The notes under the pieces are model-generated. The model saw only the letters and a program-made list of their open reading frames with translations, made no database searches and had not been told where the DNA came from. This document shows positions 9,452-18,575 of a stretch of 64,000 nucleotides of DNA, in pieces. The stretch is from Alteromonadaceae bacterium (GTDB lineage Bacteria; Pseudomonadota; Gammaproteobacteria; Enterobacterales; Alteromonadaceae), in NCBI GenBank assembly GCA_016765535.1, contig JAESPQ010000052.1:26110-90109 (forward strand). Direction: 5' to 3'. Position numbers and translations under genes: made by a program. Positions within the stretch are counted from its first letter, which is position 1, and each line of letters starts with the position of its first letter.

Positions 9452-10679
9452 CGTCGCGTTTAAAATAATAGAAAGTACCCGTAGCGCTGCTCAATCTGTT
9501 TTTGCCCATCGTTTTCGTAGTTTTTTAACCACCTTAGGCATCATTATTGGTGTTGCCTCTGTTATCGCCGTGGTGTCAGTAGTACAAGGATTAAGTAGTA
9601 GTATTACGGCCCAATTTGATGGTATGGGAACCAATGTTGTCACCATTAACGCATTTACCCCATTAAAAGAGCGCTTACAAGGCAAAAACTCAAAATTAAC
9701 TTATCGGGATTTTTTAGAAATAAAGTATAAAGTTAAAGGTATTAGCCATATAACTCCAACCGTTGCCGCGACAGGCCCTAATGGAGTAGTGCAATACAAG
9801 GGCGAATCTGCGGTAACTCGCGTGATCGGTACAGGATCAAGCTATCAAGCACTTTATGGTGTATTTCCTGAGCAAGGACGATTTTTTAATTTAAGTGATG
9901 ATAAAAGCCGTCGTCGTGTCGCCGTATTGGGCAACTCTATTATTGATAAACTAGAGTTAAAAGGCGAGGTGGTCGGTCAATATATTATGATCGGTGGAGA
10001 ATGGTTCAAGGTGATAGGTGTGTTAGAAAAACGAGGTAAATTGTTTGGTTTTGATCAAGATGATTTTGTCTTGTTACCCTACACCACGACCCAAGCACTA
10101 CTTGGTGGAGCTGAAGAACCTAGCATCAGTATTTCTCTACAAGTTAATGATGCCGCTGAACTTGAGGGTATTAAACAACATATTAAAAATTTATTACGCC
10201 GTCATCATAATTTATCAAAAGATCATGGTGATGATTTTAAAATAAACACCGCAGAACAAATGTTAGAAACTGTGGAAAAAATAACTTCAAATACCACTAT
10301 GGTACTCAGTGGCGTTGTTGGTATTTCATTATTAGTGGGCGGTATTGGTATTATGAATATCATGCTGGTATCAGTTACTGAACGTACTCGTGAAATTGGT
10401 ATTCAAAAAGCTTTAGGCGCAACCCGTGTCGATATTTTATTACAGTTTTTAATTGAAGCCGTTTTCTTATGTTTACTAGGTGGTTTAGTCGGATTAGGTT
10501 TAGGGTACGGCGCAGGCGCTTTAGTGAGTAGTTTAATCAATTTACCTGCCGCACAAGTACCATTATGGGCAGTGGTATTGTCGTTTGGCTTTAGTGCGGG
10601 TGTTGGTTTGATTTTTGGTATTATTCCTGCAGCCAAAGCCGCTAATTTAGACCCTATTGATGCGCTGCGTTATGAATAA
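9444..10679 (+). CDS. ABC transporter permease, MacB_PCD/FtsX type
   Basis: 411-aa permease with the MacB topology. One N-terminal membrane helix (FLTTLGIIIGVASVIAVVSVV) is followed by a large periplasmic domain (about 55-280) and three C-terminal helices ending KAANLDPIDALRYE, the usual family terminus. The cytoplasmic coupling segment TERTREIGIQKALGATRVDILLQFLIEA is well conserved. Together with the adaptor and ATPase it should form a tripartite exporter for peptides, siderophores or drugs; the cargo is not evident. Confidence 0.9.
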   Translation: MSSVAFKIIESTRSAAQSVFAHRFRSFLTTLGIIIGVASVIAVVSVVQGLSSSITAQFDGMGTNVVTINAFTPLKERLQGKNSKLTYRDFLEIKYKVKGISHITPTVAATGPNGVVQYKGESAVTRVIGTGSSYQALYGVFPEQGRFFNLSDDKSRRRVAVLGNSIIDKLELKGEVVGQYIMIGGEWFKVIGVLEKRGKLFGFDQDDFVLLPYTTTQALLGGAEEPSISISLQVNDAAELEGIKQHIKNLLRRHHNLSKDHGDDFKINTAEQMLETVEKITSNTTMVLSGVVGISLLVGGIGIMNIMLVSVTERTREIGIQKALGATRVDILLQFLIEAVFLCLLGGLVGLGLGYGAGALVSSLINLPAAQVPLWAVVLSFGFSAGVGLIFGIIPAAKAANLDPIDALRYE

Positions 10680-10696
10680 TAGTTCAGCTTTAACGG

Positions 10697-11443
10697 CTAA
10701 CAGCGCGCTAATTTAAAATGAGTTTCTTGATTTGAATATCGTTTACCCGTTTCTTTACAAGGCAACATAAAGCGAATTGAATACCGAAATTTATTACCGC
10801 TAATAGTAGGGTAGTAATTTTTGGATTTATCAACTCGAATACGTAATAACAGTACGCCTTCGCCACTATCTTGATAAAAACCACTGTCGGTAACAATATT
10901 TTCAAAAGTGGCGCGTAGACGTAAAAACTTAAGTATTAAACATAAACTTTTTTCTACCGTTGATAATAACTCTAACCAATGCTTAATTTCTTTTTGAGTA
11001 ATTTCTTCTGGTAAATTTAACCAATAACTTAATTGGGGCAAATCAAATAAACAGCTACCGCCTTGAATAGCAAAACGTTGTTTTATACAGGCAAGTAATT
11101 TGTCCTCTTTTAATTGCCACCAAGTTTGTTGATTAGGTTTTAACAACGCTAACAATTCAATAGCCAGTGCTAAATTTTGTTGTACGGTGTCGTTATCTAC
11201 GTCAGGCGATTTTGACCATAAAATGAGATTTTGTTCGAGGCGTTCTAATTCTTTGATCAAGTCCCCACGAATATCATTACGCTCTAAGGTATCAACTATA
11301 GTAAATAAAGCCGTAAAAAAAACTTGATGGTTAAGGGTTATATCTTGCGTCGCACAATGACGCACTTGTTTAAAGAGTTGCTCTAGCTTAAGAAAATTAC
11401 GAATAGTTTCATTGAGCGGATGCTCATATAAAATAGTAGTCAT
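10697..11443 (-). CDS. zapD: Cell division protein ZapD
   Basis: 248-aa protein matching ZapD (YacF) in length and order. It opens with ILYEHPLNETIRNFLKLEQLF, has the middle segment GDLIKELERL, and the C-terminal beta domain ends with RYSIRFMLPCKETGKRYSNQ. ZapD crosslinks FtsZ filaments at the division ring. It lies downstream of coaE and the pilus genes on the same strand, the usual gammaproteobacterial pilBCD-coaE-zapD order. It converges with the permease gene, 17 bases away. Confidence 0.92.
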   Translation of the reverse strand: MTTILYEHPLNETIRNFLKLEQLFKQVRHCATQDITLNHQVFFTALFTIVDTLERNDIRGDLIKELERLEQNLILWSKSPDVDNDTVQQNLALAIELLALLKPNQQTWWQLKEDKLLACIKQRFAIQGGSCLFDLPQLSYWLNLPEEITQKEIKHWLELLSTVEKSLCLILKFLRLRATFENIVTDSGFYQDSGEGVLLLRIRVDKSKNYYPTISGNKFRYSIRFMLPCKETGKRYSNQETHFKLARC

Positions 11444-11559
11444 TTCAAGCCAGATTATTGAGGTAGTGAATGTCGATCTTTTAATACTACCGATAGAGTT
11501 TTGAAAAGGCTATCTTTTAATGAAAAATTTAACAATTAATTACTTTATTAACTAAATAA

Positions 11560-12171
11560 CTAACCGTAGTGCTTGCTTAACTGCAAATAGTATTGATGTA
11601 AGTATTCAATTTGGCTTTGAAGATTGGCTGTATCGGCAACGGTATTATCAATAACATCATCCGCAGCCGCTAAGCGTTGTTGGCGAGAAATTTGGCTATT
11701 AAGTATATTTTGCACTTGCGCTTGATTATTATTATCTCGCGCCATGGTGCGACTAAGTTGTTGTTGCTCGGTAACATCAACAACCAAGGTACGATTTACA
11801 TATTGCGTTAACTTATTCTCAATAAGTAATGGTGCCACCAATAAACAATACGCACTTTTTGTCGCTTGTAATTGTTTTAACAGTTCAATACGGATCAACG
11901 GGTGTAATAAGTTATCTAGCCATTGTTTAGCTTGTGGGTCTGAAAAAATTTTACTACGTAATTTAGCGCGATCTAAACTGCCATCATTTAATAAGTGATC
12001 ATCACCAAAATACTCCGCAATTTTTATTAACGCGGTCGTCTTAGGTTCAACAACTTGACGAGCTACAATATCAGCGTCAATTAATTCAACCCCTAACGTT
12101 GCAAATATATTTGCAACAGTGGTTTTTCCTGAGCCAATACCACCCGTTAAGCCAACAATAAATTTAGACAT
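11560..12171 (-). CDS. coaE: Dephospho-CoA kinase
   Basis: P-loop kinase that phosphorylates dephospho-CoA in the last step of coenzyme A synthesis. The start at MSKFIVGLTGGIGSGKTT is preferred to the upstream in-frame ATG because CoaE proteins normally begin there. The P-loop GGIGSGKT, ELIDADIVARQVVEP and PLLIENKL are the family landmarks. About 203 aa, full length. It sits between pilD and zapD as in many gammaproteobacteria. Confidence 0.93.
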   Translation of the reverse strand: MSKFIVGLTGGIGSGKTTVANIFATLGVELIDADIVARQVVEPKTTALIKIAEYFGDDHLLNDGSLDRAKLRSKIFSDPQAKQWLDNLLHPLIRIELLKQLQATKSAYCLLVAPLLIENKLTQYVNRTLVVDVTEQQQLSRTMARDNNNQAQVQNILNSQISRQQRLAAADDVIDNTVADTANLQSQIEYLHQYYLQLSKHYG

Positions 12172-12186
12172 AATAAAAATCAATCG

Positions 12187-13110
12187 TTACAGTAAGTTTA
12201 AATACCAAGCCCAAATACTATCGCCCCACAATAGCGTTAACCAACCCGCTACCGCAAGATAAGGCCCAAAGGGAATAGCCTGTTCGCGTTGATGATTTTT
12301 AAATACCATTAAGCTAATACCGACCACAGCGCCAACAACCGAGGCCATTAAAATTAAAATAGCTAACAATTTCCAGCCAGCCCAAGCACCTAAAAGTGCT
12401 AATAATTTAAAATCACCAAAGCCCATGCCTTCTTTGCCCGTTAATAATTTAAATAGCCAAAACACGCTATATAAACTTAAATAACCCACTACCGCACCTA
12501 TAACCGCTTCATTTAATGGCACAATTAAACCATTAATATTAATCAATAAGCCTAACCATAAAAAGGGCAAGGTAATTTGATCAGGCAATAACATGTGATC
12601 ATAGTCAATTAACGTTAAACAAATAAGCGCATAGCTAAGTAATAACACCCAAAAGGTTGTTATAGTGACACCAAAATGCTGCGCCACTAAAAAGCCAACA
12701 AAAGCGGTAAGCGCTTCAACTAACGGATAACGAATTGAAATAGCATTTTTACACTGGCTACATTTAGCACGTAAAAAAAACCAGCTAATAACGGGGATAT
12801 TTTCATAAAAACGAATTTTATGTCCACAATTAGGGCAAGTTGAATCAGGTTTAGAAAGGGTTAAAACCGGCGCTTGTATCTGGTCTTGTTGTTGAGTGTT
12901 GCTATCTACGCCTAAACTGGTATCTTTTAATTCATCTGCTAAAAACTCACGACAATCTCGTCGCCAACCTTGCTCCATAATTACAGGTAAACGATAAATC
13001 ACAACATTTAAAAAACTACCAATAAGTAGAGAAAACACGACTACAAAGCTATAGAAAAAAGCAGAACTAGCGTAAAAATTTTCAATAAGGGGTGAAAGAA
13101 GATCAATCAA
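12187..13110 (-). CDS. pilD: Prepilin peptidase / N-methyltransferase
   Basis: 307-aa type IV prepilin peptidase. The N-terminal cytoplasmic domain carries two CxxC pairs (CPNCGH and CSQCKN). The catalytic aspartates of this aspartyl protease family are in DYDHMLLPDQITLP and GMGFGDFKLLALLGAW. Multiple hydrophobic helices agree with the polytopic inner-membrane fold. It cleaves and methylates PilA and other pseudopilins. The insert between the start and the zinc pairs (VDSNTQQQDQIQAP) is slightly longer than usual. It is part of the pilus cluster, and a REP-like intergenic region separates it from pilC. Confidence 0.93.
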   Translation of the reverse strand: MIDLLSPLIENFYASSAFFYSFVVVFSLLIGSFLNVVIYRLPVIMEQGWRRDCREFLADELKDTSLGVDSNTQQQDQIQAPVLTLSKPDSTCPNCGHKIRFYENIPVISWFFLRAKCSQCKNAISIRYPLVEALTAFVGFLVAQHFGVTITTFWVLLLSYALICLTLIDYDHMLLPDQITLPFLWLGLLININGLIVPLNEAVIGAVVGYLSLYSVFWLFKLLTGKEGMGFGDFKLLALLGAWAGWKLLAILILMASVVGAVVGISLMVFKNHQREQAIPFGPYLAVAGWLTLLWGDSIWAWYLNLL

Positions 13111-13178
13111 TGTAAATACAACCTAGTATGTTTATATTTTGGGAAATGAATGTTTCCCTATTTTTGTTTGTGTCTTTT

Positions 13179-13311
13179 ATCGCGTGGGCATTTCGTACCT
13201 CATGCACCACCCTACTTACTAATACCATGTAACGTAAGCACAATTTTCACAAAATCCGGGGATAAATCCCCTCCTACAAGTATCGTAGGGTGGGCACTTT
13301 GCCCACCAGTT
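13179..13311. repeat. REP-like GTGGGCA/TGCCCAC palindromic repeat, copy A (with internal insert)
   Basis: ATCGCGTGGGCATTTCGTACCTCATGCACCACCCTAC at the left and GTAGGGTGGGCACTTTGCCCACC at the right. About 75 bases separate the halves, including a GGGGATAAATCCCC hairpin. The same halves occur close together in copies B, C and D elsewhere in the window. The segment fills most of the pilD-pilC gap. Confidence 0.65.
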
Positions 13312-13325
13312 TTATTATTGACTAT

Positions 13326-14570
13326 TTAAACAATTTTACCAATTTGGAATATAGGTAAATACATCGCAATAATTAACCCACCAATAACCACACCCAGTAC
13401 AGCCATCATCATCGGTTCTAGTAATGCGGTTAAACCATCAACAGCATCATCCACTTGTTGTTCGTATACGTTAGCTACTTTAGAAAGCATGTCATCTACC
13501 GCTCCAGACTCCTCACCAATAGCAACCATTTGAATAACCATATCAGGAAATATCTGACAATTACGCATCGCTAGGTTCATTTGCATGCCCGAAGACACCT
13601 CTGATTTTACTTCAAGTATTGCTTCTCGGTACACCGCATTACCCGAAGCACCTGCAGCAGAGTCAAGCGCATCTATTAAGGGGACACCTGCTGCAAAAGT
13701 GGTCGACAATGTTCGCGCATAACGAGCCACAGCGGCTTTATCTAATAAGGCACCAATAACAGGTATGCGTAAAACAGCACGATCAACCTTATCTCTAAAC
13801 TTCAAACTGTTACGATGAGCGCGTTTAAATAGCCAAATACCAGCAAAAATCCCCGCTAAGCCTAAATACCAATAAGCTTGCATAAACTCTGAAATACGGA
13901 TAACGAGTTGTGTAAAGGCGGGTAATTCAGCACCAAAGCTTGCAAAAATCTCTTGAAATACAGGTACCACAAAAATCAATAAAACCGAGGTAACAATTAA
14001 AGCAATAACTAAAACGGCAATGGGATAGGTCATCGCTTTTTTAATTTTTGACTTTAACGCTTCTCCCTTTTCTTTATAGGTAGCAATACGATCATATATT
14101 GTTTCTAAAGAACCTGATTGCTCACCAGAGCTGACCAAATCACAATACAAATCATCAAAATATAAAGGATGATCACGTAAACAGTCAGACAAAGGAATAC
14201 CTGACTTTAACCGATTGCCAATTTCAGATAACAGCTTGCGCATATTACCATTATCGTGACCATTACCGATCATTTCAACCGTTTGTACTAAAGGCACGCC
14301 AGCCCCTAGCATAGTTGATATTTGACGAGTGATCACCGCAATATCCATAGGGGTTATTTTTTTATCATTACTCATACCAAATAAGGGCTTAGGTTTTCTT
14401 TTAACCTTACTTGGCGTAATACCCTGCTTGCGTAATTGCGCTTTCAAGGCAAGGGCTGTTGATGCAGAAAGTTCACCGCCAACCTTTTTACCTTTGCGGT
14501 TTACTCCTTTCCAAATAAAAACGTCAAGAGCTTTGGGTTTAGGGATTTTTTTCGCGCTAGCAACTGCCAT
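13326..14570 (-). CDS. pilC: Type IV pilus inner-membrane platform protein PilC
   Basis: 414-aa GspF/PilC family protein with two tandem T2SSF domains. The first contains FTQLVIRISEF and the helix VLVIALIVTSVLLIFVVPVF; the second repeats TFAAGVPLIDALDSAAGASGN and ends with GLTALLEPMMMAVLGVVIGGLIIAMYLPIFQIG. It anchors the assembly motor in the inner membrane and works with PilB. It lies between pilD and pilB on the minus strand, the classic order. Confidence 0.94.
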   Translation of the reverse strand: MAVASAKKIPKPKALDVFIWKGVNRKGKKVGGELSASTALALKAQLRKQGITPSKVKRKPKPLFGMSNDKKITPMDIAVITRQISTMLGAGVPLVQTVEMIGNGHDNGNMRKLLSEIGNRLKSGIPLSDCLRDHPLYFDDLYCDLVSSGEQSGSLETIYDRIATYKEKGEALKSKIKKAMTYPIAVLVIALIVTSVLLIFVVPVFQEIFASFGAELPAFTQLVIRISEFMQAYWYLGLAGIFAGIWLFKRAHRNSLKFRDKVDRAVLRIPVIGALLDKAAVARYARTLSTTFAAGVPLIDALDSAAGASGNAVYREAILEVKSEVSSGMQMNLAMRNCQIFPDMVIQMVAIGEESGAVDDMLSKVANVYEQQVDDAVDGLTALLEPMMMAVLGVVIGGLIIAMYLPIFQIGKIV

Positions 14571-14681
14571 AATGTTTTACCTAAATTTTTGCTGAATTTT
14601 TGCTGAATTTTTTTATTTTAATTATATTTATTTGTGTTTTTTAACAATCAATAAATAACAATCACAAAACGGTTATCAACA

Positions 14682-16382
14682 CTAACTACTGGTTACACGA
14701 TTCACTTCTTCTAAAGAAGTCATACCCGACATTGCTTTTTTTAACCCAGATTGCCGTAAATTGTTATAACCTTCTTTTTGACATTGTGCGGCAATATCTA
14801 ATGAATTGCCACCTTCCATAATAATACTAGCCGTTTTTTCACTAATTCTAATAACTTCATAAATACCGACACGCCCTTTATAGCCTCCCGTACAATGTTC
14901 GCAACCCACTGCTTTATATAATTTAAGCTCTGCTATTTTGTCTTTAGCAAAGCCTTGCTTTAATAATTCTTCTTCAGGTAGCTTTTCTTCTTCACGGCAT
15001 TGAGTACATAAACGTCGTGCTAGGCGCTGTGCGATAATAACCGTCACTGAACTCGCAACATTATACGAGGGCACCCCCATATTCAGTAATCGAGTTAAGG
15101 TTTCTGCGGCCGAATTGGTATGTAATGTTGATAATACCAAATGGCCTGTTTGCGCGGCTTTTATCGCTATTTCAGCGGTTTCTAAATCTCGAATTTCACC
15201 GACCATAATAATATCAGGATCTTGTCGTAAAAATGAGCGTAACGCATTAGGAAAAGTAAGCCCCGCACGAATATTAATTTGTACTTGATTAATACCCGTT
15301 AAGTTAATTTCAACCGGATCTTCTGCTGTTGAAATATTACGTTCATTGGTATTTAAAATATTTAAACCTGTGTATAAAGAAACGGTTTTTCCTGATCCCG
15401 TGGGACCCGTCACTAAAATCATGCCTTGAGGTTTAGCTAAAGCCTCCATGTAAACCGCTTTTTGCTCTGGTTCATATCCCAGCATGTCAATACCTAGCAT
15501 TGCACTTGACGAGTCAAGTATCCGCATTACTATTTTTTCACCCCACAAAGTAGGCAGCGTACTAACACGAAAATCGATAGATTTTTTCTTTGACAAAGCC
15601 AGTTTTATACGGCCATCTTGCGGCACACGGCGCTCAGCAATATCAAGTTTAGACATAACTTTTAAACGTGCTGACATTCTGCTCGATAAAGAAACGGGAG
15701 GTGTGGCAACTTCAGTTAAAATACCATCGATACGAAAACGAATACGGTAAGTTTTTTCATAGGGTTCAAAATGTAAATCCGATGCACCTTTTTTAATCGC
15801 ATCTAATAAAATTTTATTAATATAAACAACTATCGGTGCATCTTCTTTTTCTAATTGTTCATATTTATCTTTTTGTTCATCTTGAACATCAATACCGGCG
15901 AGTTCTTCATTGTCTAAGTCGGTAAGATCAAGCGCATCACTTTCATCTTCAAGCACTTTGTCAATGCAAGTTTGTAAACTATGTTCATCTGCTAATAATA
16001 ACTCAGTAATGTAACCTGTGTTAAATTGAATTTCTTCCAGCGCATTCAAGTCAGTGGGATCTGACATTGCCACAAACAACACCTTACCGCGTAAAAATAA
16101 CGGCATAGCATGGTGTTTTATAATCAATTTTTCGTTACGAACACCCTCAGGAATAAGTGTGGTATCAAAGTCAGTTAGGCGAACTAACGGATAACCAAAA
16201 CTGATTGATAATATTTTTGCAATATCAAGCGCATTAAAATGCTTGTTTTCAACTAAATAACGAATGATGGGTTTTTTTTGTTGAATATAACCAGAGCTGA
16301 TTTCTTCAATCATCTCACTCGGGATCAGATCATGCTTTGATAATGCCGACAATAAACTGGATTGTTGATGTAGTCCCTTCAT
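14682..16382 (-). CDS. pilB: Type IV pilus assembly ATPase PilB
   Basis: 566-aa secretion ATPase of the GspE/PilB family. An N-terminal GspE_N domain (about 1-150) precedes the motor. Walker A is [14 protein letters not shown], the Asp box [15 protein letters not shown] and the His box [13 protein letters not shown] tetracysteine zinc site (CTQC ... CEHC) lies in the C-terminal third. It powers pilus extension. A short basal gap separates it from pilC. Confidence 0.94.
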   Translation of the reverse strand: MKGLHQQSSLLSALSKHDLIPSEMIEEISSGYIQQKKPIIRYLVENKHFNALDIAKILSISFGYPLVRLTDFDTTLIPEGVRNEKLIIKHHAMPLFLRGKVLFVAMSDPTDLNALEEIQFNTGYITELLLADEHSLQTCIDKVLEDESDALDLTDLDNEELAGIDVQDEQKDKYEQLEKEDAPIVVYINKILLDAIKKGASDLHFEPYEKTYRIRFRIDGILTEVATPPVSLSSRMSARLKVMSKLDIAERRVPQDGRIKLALSKKKSIDFRVSTLPTLWGEKIVMRILDSSSAMLGIDMLGYEPEQKAVYMEALAKPQGMILVTGPTGSGKTVSLYTGLNILNTNERNISTAEDPVEINLTGINQVQINIRAGLTFPNALRSFLRQDPDIIMVGEIRDLETAEIAIKAAQTGHLVLSTLHTNSAAETLTRLLNMGVPSYNVASSVTVIIAQRLARRLCTQCREEEKLPEEELLKQGFAKDKIAELKLYKAVGCEHCTGGYKGRVGIYEVIRISEKTASIIMEGGNSLDIAAQCQKEGYNNLRQSGLKKAMSGMTSLEEVNRVTSS

Positions 16383-16602
16383 AGCACCTAGATAACTTAA
16401 CGCAGCTAAGTATATAACGAAGCACGTAATAAAAATAATAAACTATTATTAGTGTAACGTAGTTTTAACGATAATCCTAGAAAACTGCAGTAGATTTTAA
16501 CATCGTCAATTTTGAGCATAAAGCACTTATCTGATATGGTATTTTACCATCAAAATAACGATATCAACTTATGACAGGCAGAATAGAACAGGCAGATAAA
16601 AA

Positions 16603-16857
16603 TTAATAATGATATCGGCATTGAGCAATAATAATGGCATTATTAGTTACTTTATAGACAATTCTATGTTCTTTATTGATCCGTCTAGACCAGTACCCTG
16701 CCCAGTTATGTTTCAAAAGTTCAGGTTCGCCTAACCCTTCAAAAGGTTGACGTTTAATCTCCTTAATTAATAAATTCACACGTTTTAATGTTTTTTTATC
16801 CGTTGATTGCCAATATAAATAATCTCGCCAAGCATACTCTGCCCACGACAAAATCAC
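16603..16857 (-). CDS. yoeB: Toxin YoeB, ribosome-dependent mRNA interferase
   Basis: 84 aa, exactly the length of E. coli YoeB, with the family pattern WAEYAWRDYLYWQSTDKKTLKRVNLLIKEI and a C-terminus HRIVYKV...CRYHY that preserves the catalytic glutamate, arginine and terminal His-Tyr. YoeB cleaves mRNA in the ribosomal A site. Its start overlaps the antitoxin stop by 4 bases. The pair sits between pilB and pilA, where pilus genes are normally contiguous, so it is probably an acquired insertion. Confidence 0.9.
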   Translation of the reverse strand: MILSWAEYAWRDYLYWQSTDKKTLKRVNLLIKEIKRQPFEGLGEPELLKHNWAGYWSRRINKEHRIVYKVTNNAIIIAQCRYHY

Positions 16858-17108
16858 TCTTCAAGCAACTCATGAACAATCATTTTATTTGCTGATATTT
16901 CAGCTATCGCTTGATTCAAACGCTTCGCATTTTTAGGGCTAGACATAAGATAATATGTTTCTTCGTAAGCATTAAAATCTTCAACAGACATAACAATGGC
17001 AGGTTTACCATTTTGGCGAGTGATCATAACGGGTGAATGATCATTATTCACTTTGTCTAATGTACTCGCTAATTGACTTCTAAAAGAAGAATAGCTGATA
17101 GCTTGCAT
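16854..17108 (-). CDS. yefM: Antitoxin YefM (Phd/YefM family)
   Basis: 84-aa antitoxin. The N-terminal Phd fold is evident in MQAISYSSFRSQLASTLDKVNNDHSPVMITRQNGKPAIVMSVEDFNAYEETYYLM, which binds DNA as a dimer. The C-terminal tail, rich in acidic and hydrophobic residues, should wrap YoeB. It is the first gene of the pair and translationally coupled to the toxin. Confidence 0.92.
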   Translation of the reverse strand: MQAISYSSFRSQLASTLDKVNNDHSPVMITRQNGKPAIVMSVEDFNAYEETYYLMSSPKNAKRLNQAIAEISANKMIVHELLEE

Positions 17109-17135
17109 AAATCATCGCCTTTTTGAGCGCTTGGT

Positions 17136-17153
17136 TGTACCTATTATTGTACT
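17136..17153. promoter_or_regulatory. Putative YefM-YoeB operator (paired TGTAC motifs)
   Basis: Upstream of yefM are two TGTAC motifs 13 bases apart (TGTACCTATTATTGTAC). YefM of E. coli recognises paired TGTACA cores about one helical turn apart, so this is a plausible autoregulatory operator. Assignment is by motif only. Confidence 0.4.
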
Positions 17154-17498
17154 TACTATTTACTTTATTCGCAAATCAAAAATTTTATGCTTTTAACGAT
17201 AGGGATACTTAATGCGATAAAGTAATCAAGTTAGTTTGAGTATAAATTTATATTGGTTACTTTCGAGCAACTCAAATTACCGCAGGATAACATTTACCAA
17301 ATTAAATCCGCTGATATTAAAAAAGTATTTTCTAATTCAAACTTGTCTTTTATAGGGGGGTCATTGAATAAAACAGTAGTAATAATAATTGTATCAAACA
17401 ATAGCAAAAGACATGTGGTTGTTGCAATTGATTGATTTCTATTTACTTAAATATTGATAAGTAAAAAACTCTCTCAATGGTAAAATTAAGACAATAAA
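17154..17498. other. Intergenic stretch between yefM and the pilA terminator
   Basis: AT-rich sequence that holds a 60-codon plus-strand ORF (17253-17435, MVTFEQLKLPQ...). Its codons show no clear family and it has no convincing ribosome binding site, so I do not call a gene. No other structure was recognised apart from the flanking operator and terminator. Confidence 0.4.
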
Positions 17499-17523
17499 AA
17501 AGCTCCCTTAGGAGCTTTTTAGA
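17497..17523 (-). terminator. Rho-independent terminator of pilA
   Basis: On the minus strand AAAAAGCTCC-TAAG-GGAGCTTTTTTATT forms a 9-bp perfect stem followed by a T run. It lies about 25 bases past the pilA stop and explains separate expression of pilA from the downstream genes. Confidence 0.85.
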
Positions 17524-17547
17524 TATTTAATATAATATTAAACAGTA

Positions 17548-18036
17548 TTAACAAAAACCTGCGGCTACACAACCACCAGATTTAGTCCAAACAGCTGTGC
17601 CATTGCCTACTGTTGCGGTCAATACATACGTTTGACCAGCAGTGAAACTACCTGCCGCTACAGGAGTAACAGTAACAGTGTATGGTCCGGTGATACCAGA
17701 GGTACCGCTAACATGAACTGAGGTAACCAAGCCAGATTCAGACCAACCAGTAACGTCAGGTATTGTTGAGCAATCAGCTGCCTCAGCAAGCATAGTAGCA
17801 GGAACAGTACTCGATACTAAACCGCCTGTACCTGTTTGAATACAAAGATCAACTGCTGTTTTTGCTGAAGTTGCCGCTAGTACAATCTCAGAATATTTTG
17901 CTTTATCAGCATAAGTTTTATACGCAGGTAAGGCTACTGCCGCTAAAATACCGATAATTGCGACTACAATCATCAATTCAATTAAGGTAAAACCTTTCGC
18001 GTTCTTCATTTCGTTAATTTTATTCATAGTTTGCAT
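17548..18036 (-). CDS. pilA: Type IV major pilin PilA
   Basis: 162-aa prepilin. A short basic leader ends in KG, followed by [24 protein letters not shown], the class IVa pilin N-terminus with Glu5. PilD should cleave after the glycine. The C-terminal disulfide loop is probably CVAAGFC, with another pair C...C near 93/113 of the precursor. The track start ([15 protein letters not shown]) is supported by GGAAAT upstream, though MNKINE is also possible. Pilin subunit for adhesion, twitching and DNA uptake. Confidence 0.93.
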   Translation of the reverse strand: MQTMNKINEMKNAKGFTLIELMIVVAIIGILAAVALPAYKTYADKAKYSEIVLAATSAKTAVDLCIQTGTGGLVSSTVPATMLAEAADCSTIPDVTGWSESGLVTSVHVSGTSGITGPYTVTVTPVAAGSFTAGQTYVLTATVGNGTAVWTKSGGCVAAGFC

Positions 18037-18417
18037 AATGTTATTTCCACATTTATTACGGGGGCTTGCTTTTAATATTGCAACAAAACAACTGAAATGT
18101 AAAATATTGTTTTTAGTTTTTTTTAGTTTTTAGACTAACAAATGAATGTGATCGCTATAGTGATAGTTAACTGTTTTAACTACTAATTTATTCGTAGTAT
18201 GTTTTTTGTCGTATGTATAATTAAGGTAGTCATTTAACTTAAACATGCAGAGTGAGACATACAGAGCGCTTATGCTAGTTAAACAAACACTAACCGACTA
18301 AACACTAACCTTTCACTTGCCACTAATTTCGTTTTATCCCGATTCGACAAATTCATTTTGTATTAATTCTTAACGAGGTATAATTGCATAATTAAGTCAC
18401 TTGAAACCTTCCCCTTT
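18037..18417. promoter_or_regulatory. pilA upstream region and original dusA upstream region
   Basis: About 380 bases without a gene. The left part must hold the pilA promoter on the minus strand; I could not find a convincing sigma-54 box. The right part (about 18340-18417) ends at the displaced dusA 5' fragment and should be the original dusA promoter region (TTAACGAGGTATAATTGCAT). Confidence 0.4.
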
Positions 18418-18462
18418 ATGATTTCTCACAAACTTTCCATTGCACCGATGCTCGATTGGACT
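18418..18462 (+). pseudogene. dusA: Displaced 5' end of dusA (left attachment site of the fic islet)
   Basis: ATGATTTCTCACAAACTTTC...ATGCTCGATTGGACT matches the first 45 bases of the intact dusA at 20137 at 41 of 45 positions. The last 15 bases (ATGCTCGATTGGACT) are identical, and the mismatches are mostly at third codon positions. It is followed by unrelated sequence (TACATGTGATTTA). This is what integration into the 5' end of dusA leaves behind: the native start codon and promoter on the left and a reconstituted gene on the right. Confidence 0.85.
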
Positions 18463-18575
18463 TACATGTGATTTATGTTACTGATAAATATAAATTATTT
18501 TTAATGGCTTTTATATAAGGGTACATTAAATCGCTAATCCTTCAAAAACTTCAATGCATAATTCACTATTTTTTA

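Noticed and set aside
17253-17435. 60-aa ORF between yefM and pilA
   Set aside because: No ribosome binding site, no recognisable family, and an unusual start context; kept only as a note in the intergenic entry.
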